A stretch of 12,261 nt of DNA. Origin: Coriobacteriales bacterium (GTDB lineage Bacteria > Actinomycetota > Coriobacteriia > Coriobacteriales > UBA8131). The DNA lies in NCBI GenBank assembly GCA_031268525.1, contig JAIRXA010000036.1, forward strand, positions 1 through 12,261, written 5' to 3'. Made by a program: the position numbers and the translations under genes. A model generated the notes under the pieces. The model did not search any database and was not told where the DNA came from. It saw nothing but the letters and a program-made list of their open reading frames with translations. Shown one piece after another: positions 12,122 through 12,261 of this stretch; position 1 is the first letter of the stretch; each line of letters opens with the position of its first letter.

Positions 12122-12261
12122 TTACTTGGGCGAGGCAGTCGTCTCATCGCAGCGGTTGACAAAAAAATCGAGATCGTCCGAGAATCTATGTGCGTAGTAG
12201 ATCCGGCTCAGGGCGGTCCCACCGGTAAGATAGAAAGGCGTCTTGCAGCTTTGAACGACGT
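12122..12261 (-). pseudogene. AbiEii/AbiGii nucleotidyltransferase toxin fragment
   Basis: The minus frame entering from the right edge encodes 45 residues that match the catalytic core of AbiEii-type nucleotidyltransferase toxins: FYLTGGTALSRIYYAHR followed by FSDDLDFFVN. The GG-T-x-L-S loop and the D-D-L-D metal site are both intact. The TAA at 12122-12124 follows about 12 residues after the metal site. Full toxins carry well over 100 more residues, so this copy is cut short by a stop or deletion. The 5' end lies outside the window. AbiE systems are abortive-infection toxin-antitoxin modules, fitting the defence island. This gene, if transcribed, runs toward the controller gene. Confidence 0.8.

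Overview
The window looks like chromosomal DNA from a moderately GC-rich anaerobic bacterium, probably an actinobacterium of the Coriobacteriia/Eggerthellaceae kind. This is inferred from strong GGAGG-type ribosome sites, a GC-rich core with a large [4Fe-4S] flavoenzyme of the enoate-reductase class, and many structured intergenic repeats. No rRNA, tRNA or CRISPR array was seen.

Layout. (1) 1-550: the tail of a membrane protein, a perfect 16-bp hairpin, then a 68-bp perfect inverted repeat (273-439) inside a wider field of degenerate repeats. (2) 551-2156: a LysE/ArgO-type exporter (minus strand) and a divergent GNAT acetyltransferase (plus strand). (3) 2157-3303: a cluster of six (G/A)TCAAC hexamers, a promoter-like site, a two-gene unit whose second gene resembles the C-terminal part of a DUF6036 nucleotidyltransferase-like protein, then a 36-bp tandem repeat block. 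(4) 3304-7496: a probable three-gene catabolic operon with an Old Yellow Enzyme/2-enoate-reductase-like flavoprotein and the large and small subunits of aconitase X (AcnX). An Fe-S dehydratase next to an enoate-type reductase suggests dehydration of a hydroxy acid followed by reduction of the unsaturated product. The substrate cannot be read from the sequence. (5) 7497-7860: about 360 bp of structured, probably genome-wide repeat DNA. (6) 7915-12261: a visibly more AT-rich defence island. It holds an Mrr-type type IV restriction enzyme with its own terminator, a type II restriction-modification system (N6-adenine methylase M on plus; controller C and endonuclease R on minus, M and R overlapping tail to tail by 4 bp and C and R by 8 bp), and a broken AbiEii nucleotidyltransferase toxin running off the right edge.

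Regions 4 and 6 are of most interest: the OYE-AcnX pairing, whose exact pathway I cannot name, and the compact C-R/M cassette beside Mrr and an AbiEii remnant. The repeats at 273-439, 3126-3280, 5571-5629 and 7502-7804 are the clearest structures the genes do not explain.
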